From Gammaproteobacteria bacterium (GTDB lineage: Bacteria; Pseudomonadota; Gammaproteobacteria; Enterobacterales; Alteromonadaceae), in assembly GCA_018222405.1 (NCBI GenBank), contig JAAFAI010000005.1, positions 1 through 64,000 of the forward strand: a stretch of 64,000 bases of DNA. The letters are read 5' to 3'. Made by a program: the position numbers and the translations under genes. The notes under the pieces are model-generated. The model did not search any database, was not told the DNA's origin, and saw only the letters and a program-made list of their open reading frames with translations. Shown here one piece after another: positions 1 to 9,842 of this stretch. Position 1 is the first letter of the stretch. Every line of letters begins with the position of its first letter.

Positions 1-58
1 TGCATGTGTTAGGCCTGCCGCCAGCGTTCAATCTGAGCCATGATCAAACTCTTCAATT
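1..58 (-). rRNA. rrs: 16S ribosomal RNA, 5' end only
   Basis: The reverse complement begins AATTGAAGAGTTTGATCATG and continues GGCTCAGATTGAACGCTGGC, the universal bacterial 16S 5' end. The gene is read on the minus strand and leaves the window at base 1. The mature end is placed near base 58 by analogy with E. coli. The few bases visible fit a gammaproteobacterium but cannot give a genus. Confidence 0.97.
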
Positions 59-120
59 AAATATCGAAATTTTGAATTGTCGTTGTTGACACTCTTAATG
101 AGTGCCCACACAGATTGTCT

Positions 121-142
121 TGTTATAAATTGTTAAAGAACA
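121..142 (-). promoter_or_regulatory. rRNA leader boxA antitermination element
   Basis: On the minus strand the leader reads TGTTCTTTAACAATTTATAA, very close to the E. coli rrn boxA (TGCTCTTTAACAA). It lies about 63 nt before the 16S gene, where NusB/NusE (S10) load to make rRNA transcription resistant to Rho. Confidence 0.85.
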
Positions 143-202
143 GTGCAGAACCGCGTTCTGCTGCTTCAGCGTTCTTTCAGAACCTGCCGAAGCGGGATGC
201 GT

Positions 203-230
203 ATATTACGCTGTTTAGTTTCGATGTCAA
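203..230 (-). promoter_or_regulatory. rRNA promoter P2 (sigma-70)
   Basis: Minus strand: -35 TTGACA (225-230), 16-bp spacer, -10 TAATAT (203-208). A-tracts directly upstream (about 231-260) look like an UP element. The 16-bp spacer and strong boxes are typical of rRNA promoters. Confidence 0.8.
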
Positions 231-313
231 TGCTTTTTCTTAATTTATTTTTTAAGTTTTTGCGTTGATGGACGTCTTCGCTAATTGCTCTGTGTCCCTC
301 GAAACTGGCGCGC

Positions 314-341
314 ATTCTACAGACCCGATTATTTTGATCAA
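314..341 (-). promoter_or_regulatory. rRNA promoter P1 (sigma-70)
   Basis: Minus strand: -35 TTGATC (336-341), 16-bp spacer, -10 TAGAAT (314-319), followed by a GC-rich discriminator GCGCGCC. Such a discriminator is the usual target of growth-rate and ppGpp control. A/T tracts upstream (342-375) could be an UP element. It forms a tandem pair with P2. Confidence 0.7.
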
Positions 342-528
342 GCCTTTTTTTGTCTTTTTAACGGTTTTTTGTCGATATAGCTGTTAAGCGTCTATTTTTA
401 CAGCAAAAGGCATAAAGGGAGTTATTCTTTTGTCTATATATGTGAATCAATATTGTTCATTTTGTTATAAATGAGTAAAATTTAGATAGCCGACACTTTT
501 TTCTCATAACAATTATTAAGGTAGCATT

Positions 529-1017
529 ATGAAAGTCAGCTTAATGCAGTGTTTTTTAGTCAGTCTTGTTCTGGCAGTTTTAGGATTTGTAATTACTCAA
601 CAGGTTTCATTTGAAGGACAAACACCTACTATGGTTGCTTTGTCTCTTTTGATTAGTGGTATTGTTACACCATGGATAGCTTCTTTTATAGGGACGAATA
701 AGCAAAACCATTCTCAGGCTTCTGCCCCCACCGCTAATCACAGCGCCGACTCTTTGTCTGATAATGTTTCTACATTATATGTTGGTAACCTACCGTACAA
801 AGCCAATGAAGCAGCAGTTAAAGCTTACTTTGAAGATCACATCCGTATTCAATCAGTACGGTTAATGAAGGATAAGAAAACGGGTAAGCGTAAAGGGTAT
901 GGATTTATAGAAGTCATCGACGGTGACGTTGAGGCCATTATTGGTCAGTTTAATGATTCAGTATTTCAGGACCGTACTTTGAAAGTCCGGCCGGCCAAAG
1001 ATAAAGTCACTGACTAA
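529..1017 (+). CDS. Membrane-anchored RRM RNA-binding protein
   Basis: The 162-aa protein has two hydrophobic segments at its N-terminus (about residues 5-23 and 34-54), then a polar Ala/Ser linker (55-80), then one RRM domain (about 81-160). The RRM shows RNP2 LYVGNLP and RNP1 KGYGFIEV, with aromatic residues at the RNA-stacking positions. Known RRM proteins bind single-stranded RNA. Here the domain would sit at the cytoplasmic face of the inner membrane. The gene stands alone, divergent from the rRNA operon, and ends at a strong terminator. An AAGG ribosome site precedes the ATG. Target RNA is unknown. Confidence 0.85.
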   Translation: MKVSLMQCFLVSLVLAVLGFVITQQVSFEGQTPTMVALSLLISGIVTPWIASFIGTNKQNHSQASAPTANHSADSLSDNVSTLYVGNLPYKANEAAVKAYFEDHIRIQSVRLMKDKKTGKRKGYGFIEVIDGDVEAIIGQFNDSVFQDRTLKVRPAKDKVTD

Positions 1018-1029
1018 ACCAAATAAGCA

Positions 1030-1053
1030 GGCCCCTATTAAGGGGCCTTTTTT
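1030..1053 (+). terminator. Rho-independent terminator of the RRM gene
   Basis: GGCCCCT, 4-nt loop, AGGGGCC, then six T. It overlaps the 3' end of the convergent DUF5610 gene by a couple of bases. Confidence 0.9.
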
Positions 1054-2296
1054 ATTCAGCTTTAAGTGCGTTGATACGTCCGTTAAATAAATGGAAGCGG
1101 TTTATCGCGGAAAGCACATCCGGCACGTGCACCTCTTTCATCTGATTAATAACACCGGTGACCAACTCTTTATACCCTTCTCCATCTTTTAGTGTCGTAT
1201 CGAGTAACTGATTTAACGACTTCAGCTCATCCATGTATTCTTTAATAGGACGCATGAATTTTTTAAGCTCTGATGAATCCCCATCACTGACTTCCTTATA
1301 AGCCGAGATCTTTTCGCTTACGACTTCACGACTATTGAGCTTTAATGCAAAACCCGCCAGCTCTTTTTCGTCGTATCCCAGGTCCAGGGCTTTATCCAGC
1401 GCGGTATCCAAATCCCCTTTAAAGAATGATTTACTTACATCAGTAATTTGCTTAACCAAATCAGAAATAGCGCCGAGTTCATCTTCGTCCAGTTCGCCCT
1501 TTACGGAAAAACTGATACCACGGTATTCTGAGAACTGCACATTCAATGAGCGCTGGGCAGTAACATCGCTTTGCTGCGCCGCAGGAGTATTCGTATCGGC
1601 ATTACTGCTAGCTGAAGACGTTATTCGTTCGCTGGCACTGTACTGATACTGGCGCGACTGACCAAAGTTGATTTCTACCTCATCACCGTCTTTGGTGGTT
1701 ATTTTTAACCCACCTGACTGTGACTGAGCATATTGAGCAGATAGCGATGCGCCGACTTCCATGGTACCGCGGAACGGCGATAAGACTTCTTTCTCGATGT
1801 TATCGATACCTTCGCCGATGGCTTCTTTACTGTTGCGTATACCATCGGTGATCTCCGGATTCATAAACCCGGCCAGGTCTTTTTCAGCCAGCGCTATGCC
1901 TTTGGCCACTCCGGAGCGGGCTTGACCAAGCAGATCGGTAAGCTGAGCTTCATCTGCACCACTTTTCGCTGCCCCACGCACAACACCGCCAACAAACTTT
2001 AGTACATTGGAAGCGACCTTCTCAAAGTCAAAGGCAGATTTGTTTTCCTCAGCCTTATCGAACTGTCGGTTATCGAAGCGTCTTTCGTTTAACACAACTT
2101 CCTGTTCCAGGGAGCTCACCAGTACGGTACTGCCTACCCGGGTTTGTGACACAGTCACTTGTGTTGCCTGACTACTTTGTTGAAACTCGCGTGCCTGACG
2201 CAAGCCTTCTTGTTGAAGCTGCTTTTTAAGGGCAACGTCAGGCTTTTCAACGGTCGCCTGGCCGCCTTTTGCAGCAGGAATTGAATCCACACTCAT
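1052..2296 (-). CDS. DUF5610-like domain protein, function unknown
   Basis: The 414-aa protein has no signal peptide or clear membrane span. The N-terminal third (1-90) is Gln/Ser/Val-rich and looks disordered. A conserved block follows (about 88-185, FDFEKVASNVLKFVGGVVRG to FMNPEITDGI) that I recognise as the DUF5610 type found in marine gammaproteobacteria. Then comes a variable region with VEINFGQSRQYQYSASER, and a helical acidic C-terminus. It is convergent with the RRM gene and divergent from trmA. No enzymatic motif is visible. The family call is from memory and could be wrong. Confidence 0.6.
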   Translation of the reverse strand: MSVDSIPAAKGGQATVEKPDVALKKQLQQEGLRQAREFQQSSQATQVTVSQTRVGSTVLVSSLEQEVVLNERRFDNRQFDKAEENKSAFDFEKVASNVLKFVGGVVRGAAKSGADEAQLTDLLGQARSGVAKGIALAEKDLAGFMNPEITDGIRNSKEAIGEGIDNIEKEVLSPFRGTMEVGASLSAQYAQSQSGGLKITTKDGDEVEINFGQSRQYQYSASERITSSASSNADTNTPAAQQSDVTAQRSLNVQFSEYRGISFSVKGELDEDELGAISDLVKQITDVSKSFFKGDLDTALDKALDLGYDEKELAGFALKLNSREVVSEKISAYKEVSDGDSSELKKFMRPIKEYMDELKSLNQLLDTTLKDGEGYKELVTGVINQMKEVHVPDVLSAINRFHLFNGRINALKAE

Positions 2297-2442
2297 AATT
2301 AAATCCTCTCACACCTCGCTAGTGTTATCGGCCGTTAATGAGGATTGTTTAATTTTAATACATAATTAGCTTAGCGCCGCTACATTGGAAGTTTTTTGAA
2401 AAGTCTCTACAATGCCGCTGCAAATGCGGTACGGGGAACAAA

Positions 2443-3543
2443 ATGAGCAAAGCACCAACTACTACCATCACCTATCAGGACCAGCTTCAGAAAAAAGTCG
2501 ACACCTTAACGTCGCGGCTGAGTCCTTTCTATAAACATGCGTTGGATGTTTACCCGTCGCCTGAGCAACATTACCGTATGCGCGCAGAATTTCGTGTATG
2601 GCATGATGGTGATGATCTTTACTACATCATGTTTAATAAAGAAACCAAGACCCCCTACCGGGTAGATGAATTCCCGGCGGCGTCAGAAACCATTAATGCA
2701 TTAATGCAGCGTATTATTGAGCTGGTAAAGCCCAACGCTGTGCTGCGCAAAAAGCTGTTTCAGGTCGATTTTCTCAGCGGGTTATCGCAGGAGTGTGTAA
2801 TCAGCCTGCTTTACCATCGCCAGTTAGATGACGAATGGCAAATGCAAGCTGAAGCGCTGCGTACCGAATTGAATAAAGAGTTTAAGGTCAGCGTAATCGG
2901 CCGTGCCCGCAAGCAAAAGGCCATCCTCGGTGACGACTTTATTATTGAAGAGTTGCCCGCCGACGGAAAAACCTACCAGTTTAAACATATCGAAAACAGC
3001 TTTACCCAACCTAACGCCTACGTGAATACCCACATGATTGAATGGGCGATTGCGCAAAGCCAGGGGTTAACCGGCGATCTGCTGGAGCTTTATTGTGGTG
3101 CGGGAAATTTTTCTATTCCACTGGCAGCACACTTTGATCATGTAGTGGGCACAGAAATAGCAAAGCCGTCCGTGGAAGCGGCTCAGTTCAATATTGCGGT
3201 AAACCAGATTGATAATGTTCAGATAGCCCGGCTATCTGCTGAGGAGTTTGTTGAAGCACTGGCCGGTAAACGTCAGTTTGAACGCTTAAAAGGCATTGAG
3301 CTGGCTGAGCGGCAATTTAATACAGTGCTGGTAGATCCGCCTCGAGCAGGGCTTGATCCGGCTACTACACAAATGATCAGTCAGTTCGACAACATTATCT
3401 ATATTTCGTGTAACCCGCACACGTTGGTAGATAATCTCAAAGCGTTATCGGCAACCCATGAAGTAAGCCGGGCCGCTTTGTTTGATCAATTCCCTTTCAC
3501 CGAGCACATGGAATCAGGTGTCTTGCTGACCCGCAAAGCTTAA
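2443..3543 (+). CDS. trmA: tRNA (uracil-54-C5)-methyltransferase TrmA
   Basis: This 366-aa protein matches E. coli TrmA in length. It uses SAM to make ribothymidine at position 54 of the tRNA T-loop. Visible signatures are the SAM-binding loop [18 protein letters not shown], the catalytic Cys in YISCNPHTL (about residue 324), and the general-base Glu in HMESGV (357). A GGGGAA ribosome site precedes the ATG. It is convergent with fabR and the two stop codons overlap. In E. coli trmA, fabR and sthA also lie close together, so this is partly conserved synteny. Confidence 0.96.
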   Translation: MSKAPTTTITYQDQLQKKVDTLTSRLSPFYKHALDVYPSPEQHYRMRAEFRVWHDGDDLYYIMFNKETKTPYRVDEFPAASETINALMQRIIELVKPNAVLRKKLFQVDFLSGLSQECVISLLYHRQLDDEWQMQAEALRTELNKEFKVSVIGRARKQKAILGDDFIIEELPADGKTYQFKHIENSFTQPNAYVNTHMIEWAIAQSQGLTGDLLELYCGAGNFSIPLAAHFDHVVGTEIAKPSVEAAQFNIAVNQIDNVQIARLSAEEFVEALAGKRQFERLKGIELAERQFNTVLVDPPRAGLDPATTQMISQFDNIIYISCNPHTLVDNLKALSATHEVSRAALFDQFPFTEHMESGVLLTRKA

Positions 3544-4166
3544 GACTTTTGTGTTTGGGCCTCTGGCATGGTTTGCCAGTAGGCCAGACTACCTAACTGG
3601 ATAAACCGTAACTGGCGCTTCAGCCTGTCGCTGATGTCATTTTTCAAAATAGTGTCGGCTTCCAGCGCATCGGCGCCGGCACTGAACACCAGCCGTACCA
3701 TGCTTTCTGCCTGCAACACCGCAATATCGTGGGGAATGCGCAGCTGCTCAATAATGTAGTCACTCAGTTCGTCAGTGAAGTGCTGGATTTCACGGGACAC
3801 TGCCAGGCGATAAGCAGCCGACGTGCCGGTATGCTCACGCAGTAGCAAACGAAACACGTTACTGTTGGCCGAAATAAACTCCATAAAAGTATCTACCGAC
3901 GTATCGATAACGCCACCACCGGAAGCAATCCGTCGCCGGGCCTGGCGCATTAACTGGCGCAAGGCTAATCCGGCTTCGTCAACCAGGGTCAGCCCCAATT
4001 CGTCCATATCCTTAAAGTGGCGGTAAAAAGACGTCGGCGCGATGCCAGCTTCCCGGGCGACTTCCCGCAAACTGATGGCCGACAGGGTGCGGTTTTCGTT
4101 AAGTAACTGAAATGCCCCGGCTATTATATTTTGCCTGGTTTTTTGTTTTTGTTCCTGACGGCTCAA
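3540..4166 (-). CDS. fabR: TetR-family unsaturated fatty acid repressor FabR
   Basis: The 208-aa protein has an N-terminal TetR helix-turn-helix (about 10-60, with [20 protein letters not shown]) and an all-helical ligand domain. FabR senses the balance of unsaturated and saturated acyl chains and represses unsaturated fatty acid genes. The start is TTG (4166), with GGGGA six bases upstream giving MSRQEQ; no ATG fits. It is divergent from the desaturase gene, the expected target, across a 120-bp region that holds a FabR-like operator. Confidence 0.9.
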   Translation of the reverse strand: MSRQEQKQKTRQNIIAGAFQLLNENRTLSAISLREVAREAGIAPTSFYRHFKDMDELGLTLVDEAGLALRQLMRQARRRIASGGGVIDTSVDTFMEFISANSNVFRLLLREHTGTSAAYRLAVSREIQHFTDELSDYIIEQLRIPHDIAVLQAESMVRLVFSAGADALEADTILKNDISDRLKRQLRFIQLGSLAYWQTMPEAQTQKS

Positions 4167-4199
4167 CGACTGTCCCCGACTGATACCTTTGGCTTATTC

Positions 4200-4215
4200 T
4201 TAAGACTAATCTTAA
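4200..4215. promoter_or_regulatory. Inverted repeat upstream of fabR
   Basis: TTAAGA-CTAA-TCTTAA, a perfect 6-4-6 palindrome 34 bp before the fabR start. It may mediate autoregulation, but it does not resemble the FabR consensus. Confidence 0.35.
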
Positions 4216-4255
4216 CGGTATTTCCCTTGCGAAACACCTCTTTTAAAGCTAAATT

Positions 4256-4273
4256 AGCGTACAGTTGTAAGCT
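4256..4273. promoter_or_regulatory. FabR operator before the desaturase gene
   Basis: AGCGTACA-GT-TGTAAGCT is an 18-bp near-palindrome with 7 of 8 arm positions symmetrical. It closely resembles the known enterobacterial FabR site (AGCGTACA...TGT.CGCT). It ends 13 bp before the desaturase ATG, where a bound repressor would block transcription or translation initiation. Confidence 0.75.
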
Positions 4274-4286
4274 GAGATAGAAATCA

Positions 4287-5414
4287 ATGAATAAGCCACG
4301 TTTAATCGTTACTAATGTGCTGGTCTTTGTGGTGACCGGACTCATCGCATTTGTAGGAGTTCCATTCTGGGCATTCTCATACGGATTTGATACCACTGAG
4401 ATCATCACTACCGTAGTGCTGTTTTTTGTTACTGGCATGTCGATTACTGCCGGTTACCATCGCTTGTGGGCGCATAAAACCTACGAAGCTCACCCTGTTG
4501 TAAAAGTCTTCCTCGCCATTGGCGGCGCCATGGCACTGCAAAACAGTATTTTACACTGGTCGTCAGATCACCGGGTACATCATCGCCATGTTGATGTAAA
4601 CGATAAAGACCCGTATTCGGCCAAAAAAGGATTCTGGTTTTCACATATGGGTTGGATGCTGCGCGAATATCAGGCAGAGAGTTATGGTGATTACCGCAAC
4701 TGTAAGGATCTGCTCAAAGATAAAGTGGTTATGTGGCAACACAACCACTATCTGGCTATCGTGCTAGCTGCAAACTTTGGTATTACGGCATTACTGGGCT
4801 GGATCAATGGCGACGTTCTGAGCATGATTCTGATTGCCGGTGTATTTCGCCTCGTAATGGTTCACCACGTAACGTTCTTTATCAATTCCCTGGCGCACAT
4901 CTGGGGCAGCCGTCCCTATACCGATACCAACACCGCTCGGGACAACGGCGTTATCGCACTTTTCACCTTTGGTGAGGGGTATCATAACTACCATCATATC
5001 TTTGAATATGATTACCGTAACGGTATTAAGTGGTACCAGTACGATCCAACCAAATGGTTGATTAAAGGGCTTTCTTATGTGGGATTAACCAAAAACCTGC
5101 GTACCTGCCCCGAAGAGCGTATAGAAAAGGCACGTGTGGCTATGCAATTAAAGTATGCCAGCCAGAAGGTATCCAAACTGCCTAATGCAGAAGAAGTGAT
5201 GCAAACGCTGCAACATGAATATGACGTATTAATGCAGAAGATGACCGACTACTACACCACTAAAAAGCGTATTATGACATTACGCAAGAATCACCTGCTA
5301 AAAAGCATGGAGCGGCTGGAACTGGACTTTAAATACAAAGAGCTTAAGCAATCTTTACTGCTACAAAAGGAAAAATGGATCAAGCTCAGCCAGATGGAAT
5401 TTGCTTTTAGCTAA
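4287..5414 (+). CDS. Membrane fatty acid (acyl-CoA) delta-9 desaturase
   Basis: This 375-aa integral membrane di-iron desaturase has four hydrophobic spans. The three histidine boxes of the stearoyl-CoA desaturase family are present: HRLWAH (about 58), HRVHHRH (about 95) and GEGYHNYHH (about 230). It would insert a cis double bond into saturated acyl chains to keep membranes fluid. The C-terminal 80 residues are a charged helical extension, longer than in many homologues. Divergent fabR and the operator just upstream indicate control by unsaturated fatty acid levels. Confidence 0.92.
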   Translation: MNKPRLIVTNVLVFVVTGLIAFVGVPFWAFSYGFDTTEIITTVVLFFVTGMSITAGYHRLWAHKTYEAHPVVKVFLAIGGAMALQNSILHWSSDHRVHHRHVDVNDKDPYSAKKGFWFSHMGWMLREYQAESYGDYRNCKDLLKDKVVMWQHNHYLAIVLAANFGITALLGWINGDVLSMILIAGVFRLVMVHHVTFFINSLAHIWGSRPYTDTNTARDNGVIALFTFGEGYHNYHHIFEYDYRNGIKWYQYDPTKWLIKGLSYVGLTKNLRTCPEERIEKARVAMQLKYASQKVSKLPNAEEVMQTLQHEYDVLMQKMTDYYTTKKRIMTLRKNHLLKSMERLELDFKYKELKQSLLLQKEKWIKLSQMEFAFS

Positions 5415-5606
5415 CCCCCTATTCGCGTTATCCGTGGTGGGTTTCTGCCCACCACCACTTTGTGCACATTATACTTTCCGCCAACTTCAATCATCCTGAC
5501 TTGATATTTCCCAAACTTCGTCAAAACTTAACCCTGTACCCCCAATATTCATTTCAATGCGAAATCGCACGGGATAGGAATAAAGTCAGGAGGTGAGGGA
5601 GATTGA

Positions 5607-7838
5607 ATGAACGAGCTGTTTGAGTTTAGCGCAGAGGAAGATACCGCAGGGCCATCACAAAAAAACTGGGTAGTGTTAAGTGTAGAGGATAACCAGCCCT
5701 ACCAGGACGTGCTGGAATCAGCCTTACAAGAGGTATCCTTTAAAGGGCGTAAAATAGAGCTACTACGTGCTACTTCTGCAGCATCTGCGGCAACTATCTT
5801 ATCCAAACGGCAGGACATCAGCCTGATCCTGCTGGATATTGTCATGGAAACTGACGACGCCGGTTTTTACCTTATCGACACCATACGCAACGTTATTGGC
5901 GACGAACTGGTACGCATAGTGGTGCTTACTGGCCAGCCTGGCGTTAAACCCCACGACAAAGCCATTAACGAATACAACATTTCTGAGTACTGGAACAAAA
6001 CCGACCTGAGCGCGGATAAACTCAAGAGCGTTGTAGTCAGTAATCTAAGAACCTGGCAAATATCCCAGGAACTCCAAATAGCCCGGCGAGGGTTGCAAAT
6101 GATTGTTGACGCATCACGCTCGCTCACTGCCAGGCAGGATACCTCAGAGTTTGCTCACACGGTGTTAGAGGAAATTGCCCGGGTTATTAACGTGCCAAAT
6201 ACCGGCGGCATCGTTTGCATAGTCAAAACTGGCATCGAAAGTTTGCAGCTCGCCCCCATTGTGGCAGCAAGTAGTCACTTTCGGGAATTGATTGATGCCA
6301 GGCTCGAAAATGTCTTTAGTATCTACGACGAAGACAGAAAGCAACGGGTAGAAAAAGCTATATTCGAGGCGTGGCAAACACAACAACATATCTTTGAAAA
6401 CGATTTTACCCTGCTGTTTTTTGATACCAGCGAGCACGATGAGAAACAGTACCTGATGTTGGTTGACTCGCCGCATGCGTTGGATAGCAACCAGCTCAAT
6501 TTATTGCAGGCATTTGCCGAAAATATCAGTTCTGGCTTTGTTAATCAGGCATTGATGAACAAGCTTAGTCAGTTAGCCTACCTCGACACCCCCACCGGTA
6601 TCCATAACTTTAACTGGCTGGCAAGAGAACTGGGACAGCAATCTACCTATCATATTAATAACAGTTCCTTAGTACTGTTCCGGTTACTCAATTACGACAC
6701 GGCAGAAATAATGGCCGGGCATGATTATGCCACCAAAATGTTTAAGGCATTCTGCTTATTCATTAACGAGCAGCTCCCTAAGCATTACCTGCTAGCCGTG
6801 TGGGACAGAGAAACCGTTGCCCTGGTTTTTACCCTCGACAACAAACCAGGCGAGGATAAGCTCAGAGCCATTCGTAACACCACCATGGAAATGGATGAAC
6901 TGGATATCCAGTTACAGTTTCACGTAGGCACCATGGATTTTAAAGATACCCAGTCTTTAAGCCTTGCCGAAGTGCTTGTATTGGCAAATACAGCACTGGG
7001 CAAAGCCCGTAGTTCAGGCGTAGATGTTTATAATTTTGACTATGCGCTTATTCAGCGACTCGCCAATCGCATGCGCATTCTCACTGCATTAAAGAAAGCC
7101 CTGACTACCAGAGAAGCGTTCTTTTTGGTACTCCAACCCAAAGTTAATCTGGCAACGGGCAAGCCGGTTGGTTTTGAAGCTTTGCTACGCTGGCGTATGG
7201 AGGACAATACCCTGTGCCCGCCATCAGAGTTTATTCCCATTGCCGAGGCCTCAGGCCTGAGCCTCGAAATTTCTGAGATGGTAGTAGCAAAAACCATTGA
7301 AGTGATTCAACGCCTACAAGCCGAGGGCTACTCGCTACCGGTTTCGTTTAACCTCGCCAACAGCGATGTGGTGAGCCCGATTATCTTTAACGAAATTCAC
7401 CGTTGTATCGATGAACAGGAAATTGATGCCTCCTTACTGGATATCGAAGTTACCGAAACCCAGGCCACCGAAGACTACACGGTAATTAACCCGCTACTGC
7501 GCTCTTTTATCGATAAAGGCGTTGGCGTGAGCATTGACGATTTTGGTACCGGTTATTCCTCCCTGTCGCAGTTGGCCGACCTGGCCGCTACCACCATTAA
7601 GCTCGACCAGAAATTTGTAAACGATCTTACTGCTGAGAATAAAGACAAGGCCCTGCACATAGTACAGATGATTGCCCGCCTTGCCGAGCGCTTTGCCTTT
7701 AAGCTTATTGCCGAAGGCGTAGAGACTGAGGAGCAGCGACAGCTGTTGATGGAGAACGGATATCAGCATGCTCAGGGGTATTATTTTGCCAAGCCCATGC
7801 CGATGGACGAGCTGTTAGACTGGCTGGCTAAAACTTAA
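5607..7838 (+). CDS. REC-DUF3369-degenerate GGDEF-EAL c-di-GMP phosphodiesterase
   Basis: The 743-aa response regulator has a receiver domain (about 20-145) with phospho-acceptor Asp77 in LLDIVMETDDAG and the conserved Lys in WNKTD. A DUF3369-type sensor region (150-310) follows, then a GGDEF domain without its active-site motif (DRETVALVF instead of GGDEF), then an EAL domain (about 490-743). The EAL catalytic set looks intact: GFEALLRW, NLAN, DIEVTET, IDDFGTGYSS, IKLDQ, AEGVE. It should therefore hydrolyse c-di-GMP. A histidine kinase gene follows after 22 nt and is the likely phosphodonor. Confidence 0.9.
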   Translation: MNELFEFSAEEDTAGPSQKNWVVLSVEDNQPYQDVLESALQEVSFKGRKIELLRATSAASAATILSKRQDISLILLDIVMETDDAGFYLIDTIRNVIGDELVRIVVLTGQPGVKPHDKAINEYNISEYWNKTDLSADKLKSVVVSNLRTWQISQELQIARRGLQMIVDASRSLTARQDTSEFAHTVLEEIARVINVPNTGGIVCIVKTGIESLQLAPIVAASSHFRELIDARLENVFSIYDEDRKQRVEKAIFEAWQTQQHIFENDFTLLFFDTSEHDEKQYLMLVDSPHALDSNQLNLLQAFAENISSGFVNQALMNKLSQLAYLDTPTGIHNFNWLARELGQQSTYHINNSSLVLFRLLNYDTAEIMAGHDYATKMFKAFCLFINEQLPKHYLLAVWDRETVALVFTLDNKPGEDKLRAIRNTTMEMDELDIQLQFHVGTMDFKDTQSLSLAEVLVLANTALGKARSSGVDVYNFDYALIQRLANRMRILTALKKALTTREAFFLVLQPKVNLATGKPVGFEALLRWRMEDNTLCPPSEFIPIAEASGLSLEISEMVVAKTIEVIQRLQAEGYSLPVSFNLANSDVVSPIIFNEIHRCIDEQEIDASLLDIEVTETQATEDYTVINPLLRSFIDKGVGVSIDDFGTGYSSLSQLADLAATTIKLDQKFVNDLTAENKDKALHIVQMIARLAERFAFKLIAEGVETEEQRQLLMENGYQHAQGYYFAKPMPMDELLDWLAKT

Positions 7839-7859
7839 CCTGAATAAGAAGGAAGTACC

Positions 7860-9722
7860 TTGTTTATACCGGCCCGTTGGCGATATCTGTGGTTATTTTT
7901 TGTTGTGCTGGTGTGCGCTCTGGTATTTCGATTAGCCTTCGTTGACCGCTTTAATGAATTAAAACAGCCCTATGAAATTGGTCAGGGCGCGCTTATCGAC
8001 CAGGCAGCCCTGCTTATTAATACCCGCCTCAGTCTGGTAGAAACGCAAATCCGATTATTTCGCCACGAACTTGAGTTGCTCAACCCCACGCAAGCTGAGC
8101 TTGAGCCTGCCATGATCTCCATGTTTAAGCTTTACAGCGACACTCTGCAGGTTCGCTGGATTGACGAACAAGGCTTTGAGCAGGTAAGACTCAATAAAAC
8201 TGCCGACAATAACGTAGGGGTAGTACTCACCGACGAGTTGCAAAACAAACGGAACCGCTACTATGTTGAGGCCGGCCTCGCACTGGCTGACGATGAAGTA
8301 TTTATTTCTCAAATAGACCTCAATGTGGAGCAAGGCAAGGTAGAGTGGCCATTCCAACCCACTTTACGTGGCGTAATCAAGGCCAGCTTAGCAAGCATGG
8401 GCGATGGCCTGTTGGTCATTAATTTTGATTTACGCTCATTACTGAATGAAGTGGCTGCCTTAAGTGAAACAAACATTCAGTTATTGGTAGCTGCCGGTGA
8501 AGACCGCTGGATAGTTCACCCGGATGAAAACCAACTATGGCGCAGCGATCTTAAACTGGGAGCGACAGGGATTGAGACGGACCTTCCCAAACTGGCGCGC
8601 TTAATTGAGGATGACGGCCTCGCGCAGGGTGCTGAAGATAACAATCAACTCTATACCGCACAGCTTATTGCATCACCTTATCAAAGCGAATCGAGTTTGC
8701 AGGATATTGTCGTCATCACTCAAACCGCTCCCTTGGTGCTAAGTAGCCTTAAAAATCAGGCACTGCTTCGGGCTGCGTTACTGGCTATTGCTACAGGCAT
8801 TGCAGGTGTGATTTTGCTAACCTTGTACTCGCGGCACCTACGTGAAGTTAACGAACTGAGTGTGAAACTGGAGCATGAACGCGACAATCTTAAAACCACA
8901 CTGGAGCGGCAGTCTTCGCTTATTAATGAACTGGCCGAAACCAAAAAGCTATCATCGTTGAGTATTATGGTGGCGGGCCTCGCCCATGAGCTTAATACCC
9001 CGGTAGGAGCGACTCAGCTGGCACTCTCCAGTCAGGCGTCGTTACTGGATAATTTGATAGAAAATAAGAACACCGGCCTGACCAAGTCGGCATTCGACAA
9101 CTACCTGGAGCAGTCCGGTAAAACCTTGCAACAGGCTCAGCGTAATAATCAGCGGGCTATCGAGTTGATTCAGAGTTTTAAACGCCTTACTTTCGAACGG
9201 GCCAATAATGAACTCAATACATTTAATGTGGCCCAGCACCTTGATGACCTCTGCAAGTCGATGCACGGCATGCTGCACAAGCACAACATAAGGCTCGAAA
9301 ATAAGCTTCCAAACCATATCACCCTTACCGGTTATGCCGGCGCGTTTAGCCAGATAGTGCAGATTATTATTAGCAATGCTATCGATCATGCGTTTGAGAA
9401 TATGGCCGGAGCGTGCCTGGAATTAAGCTGCGAATACCGTGGTCGTGATGTGGTGGTGACTATCCGCGACAACGGCAAGGGCATTAAGGCTGATGAATTA
9501 CCGCATATTTTTGAGCCCTTTGTTACCTCCAAACGGCAACAGGAACACACCGGGCTGGGTTTGCATATGGCCCGGGTCTGGATTGAACAGGCTTTTTCCG
9601 GTGATATTAAGGTTGAATCATCACCTGGTGTGGGTACCACTTTTGAGCTGACATTCCGTTCGGCGCGCAAACTGGCAGAGCAAATAGCCAAAGATAAGAT
9701 CCCGGAGAACCCATTTACCTGA
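7860..9722 (+). CDS. Membrane sensor histidine kinase, partner of the EAL regulator
   Basis: The 620-aa protein starts at TTG with an AAGGAAG ribosome site. It has two membrane spans (about 8-26 and 303-322) flanking a 275-residue periplasmic sensor region. A coiled coil follows (about 325-360), then a HisKA-type domain with His376 in AGLAHELNTPVG. The ATP-binding domain (about 485-605) shows NAIDHAF, DNGKGI and HTGLGLHMARVW. It should sense an external signal and phosphorylate the REC-EAL protein encoded just upstream, changing c-di-GMP levels. The ligand cannot be deduced. Confidence 0.9.
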   Translation: MFIPARWRYLWLFFVVLVCALVFRLAFVDRFNELKQPYEIGQGALIDQAALLINTRLSLVETQIRLFRHELELLNPTQAELEPAMISMFKLYSDTLQVRWIDEQGFEQVRLNKTADNNVGVVLTDELQNKRNRYYVEAGLALADDEVFISQIDLNVEQGKVEWPFQPTLRGVIKASLASMGDGLLVINFDLRSLLNEVAALSETNIQLLVAAGEDRWIVHPDENQLWRSDLKLGATGIETDLPKLARLIEDDGLAQGAEDNNQLYTAQLIASPYQSESSLQDIVVITQTAPLVLSSLKNQALLRAALLAIATGIAGVILLTLYSRHLREVNELSVKLEHERDNLKTTLERQSSLINELAETKKLSSLSIMVAGLAHELNTPVGATQLALSSQASLLDNLIENKNTGLTKSAFDNYLEQSGKTLQQAQRNNQRAIELIQSFKRLTFERANNELNTFNVAQHLDDLCKSMHGMLHKHNIRLENKLPNHITLTGYAGAFSQIVQIIISNAIDHAFENMAGACLELSCEYRGRDVVVTIRDNGKGIKADELPHIFEPFVTSKRQQEHTGLGLHMARVWIEQAFSGDIKVESSPGVGTTFELTFRSARKLAEQIAKDKIPENPFT

Positions 9723-9842
9723 AGAGAGACCCCTTCAAAGCGATAGTCCGGCAGAAAATCCTAAACATATCAGTATTTTTTGCTACTATAATTTTGATAT
9801 CTCCCACTCATTCACTTAACGCAAGTTGAACAGCGCACAATT

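Noticed and set aside
4163..4438. A 91-codon minus-strand frame covering the start of the desaturase.
   Set aside because: It is antisense to a clear membrane protein gene, has no ribosome site, and crosses the FabR operator.
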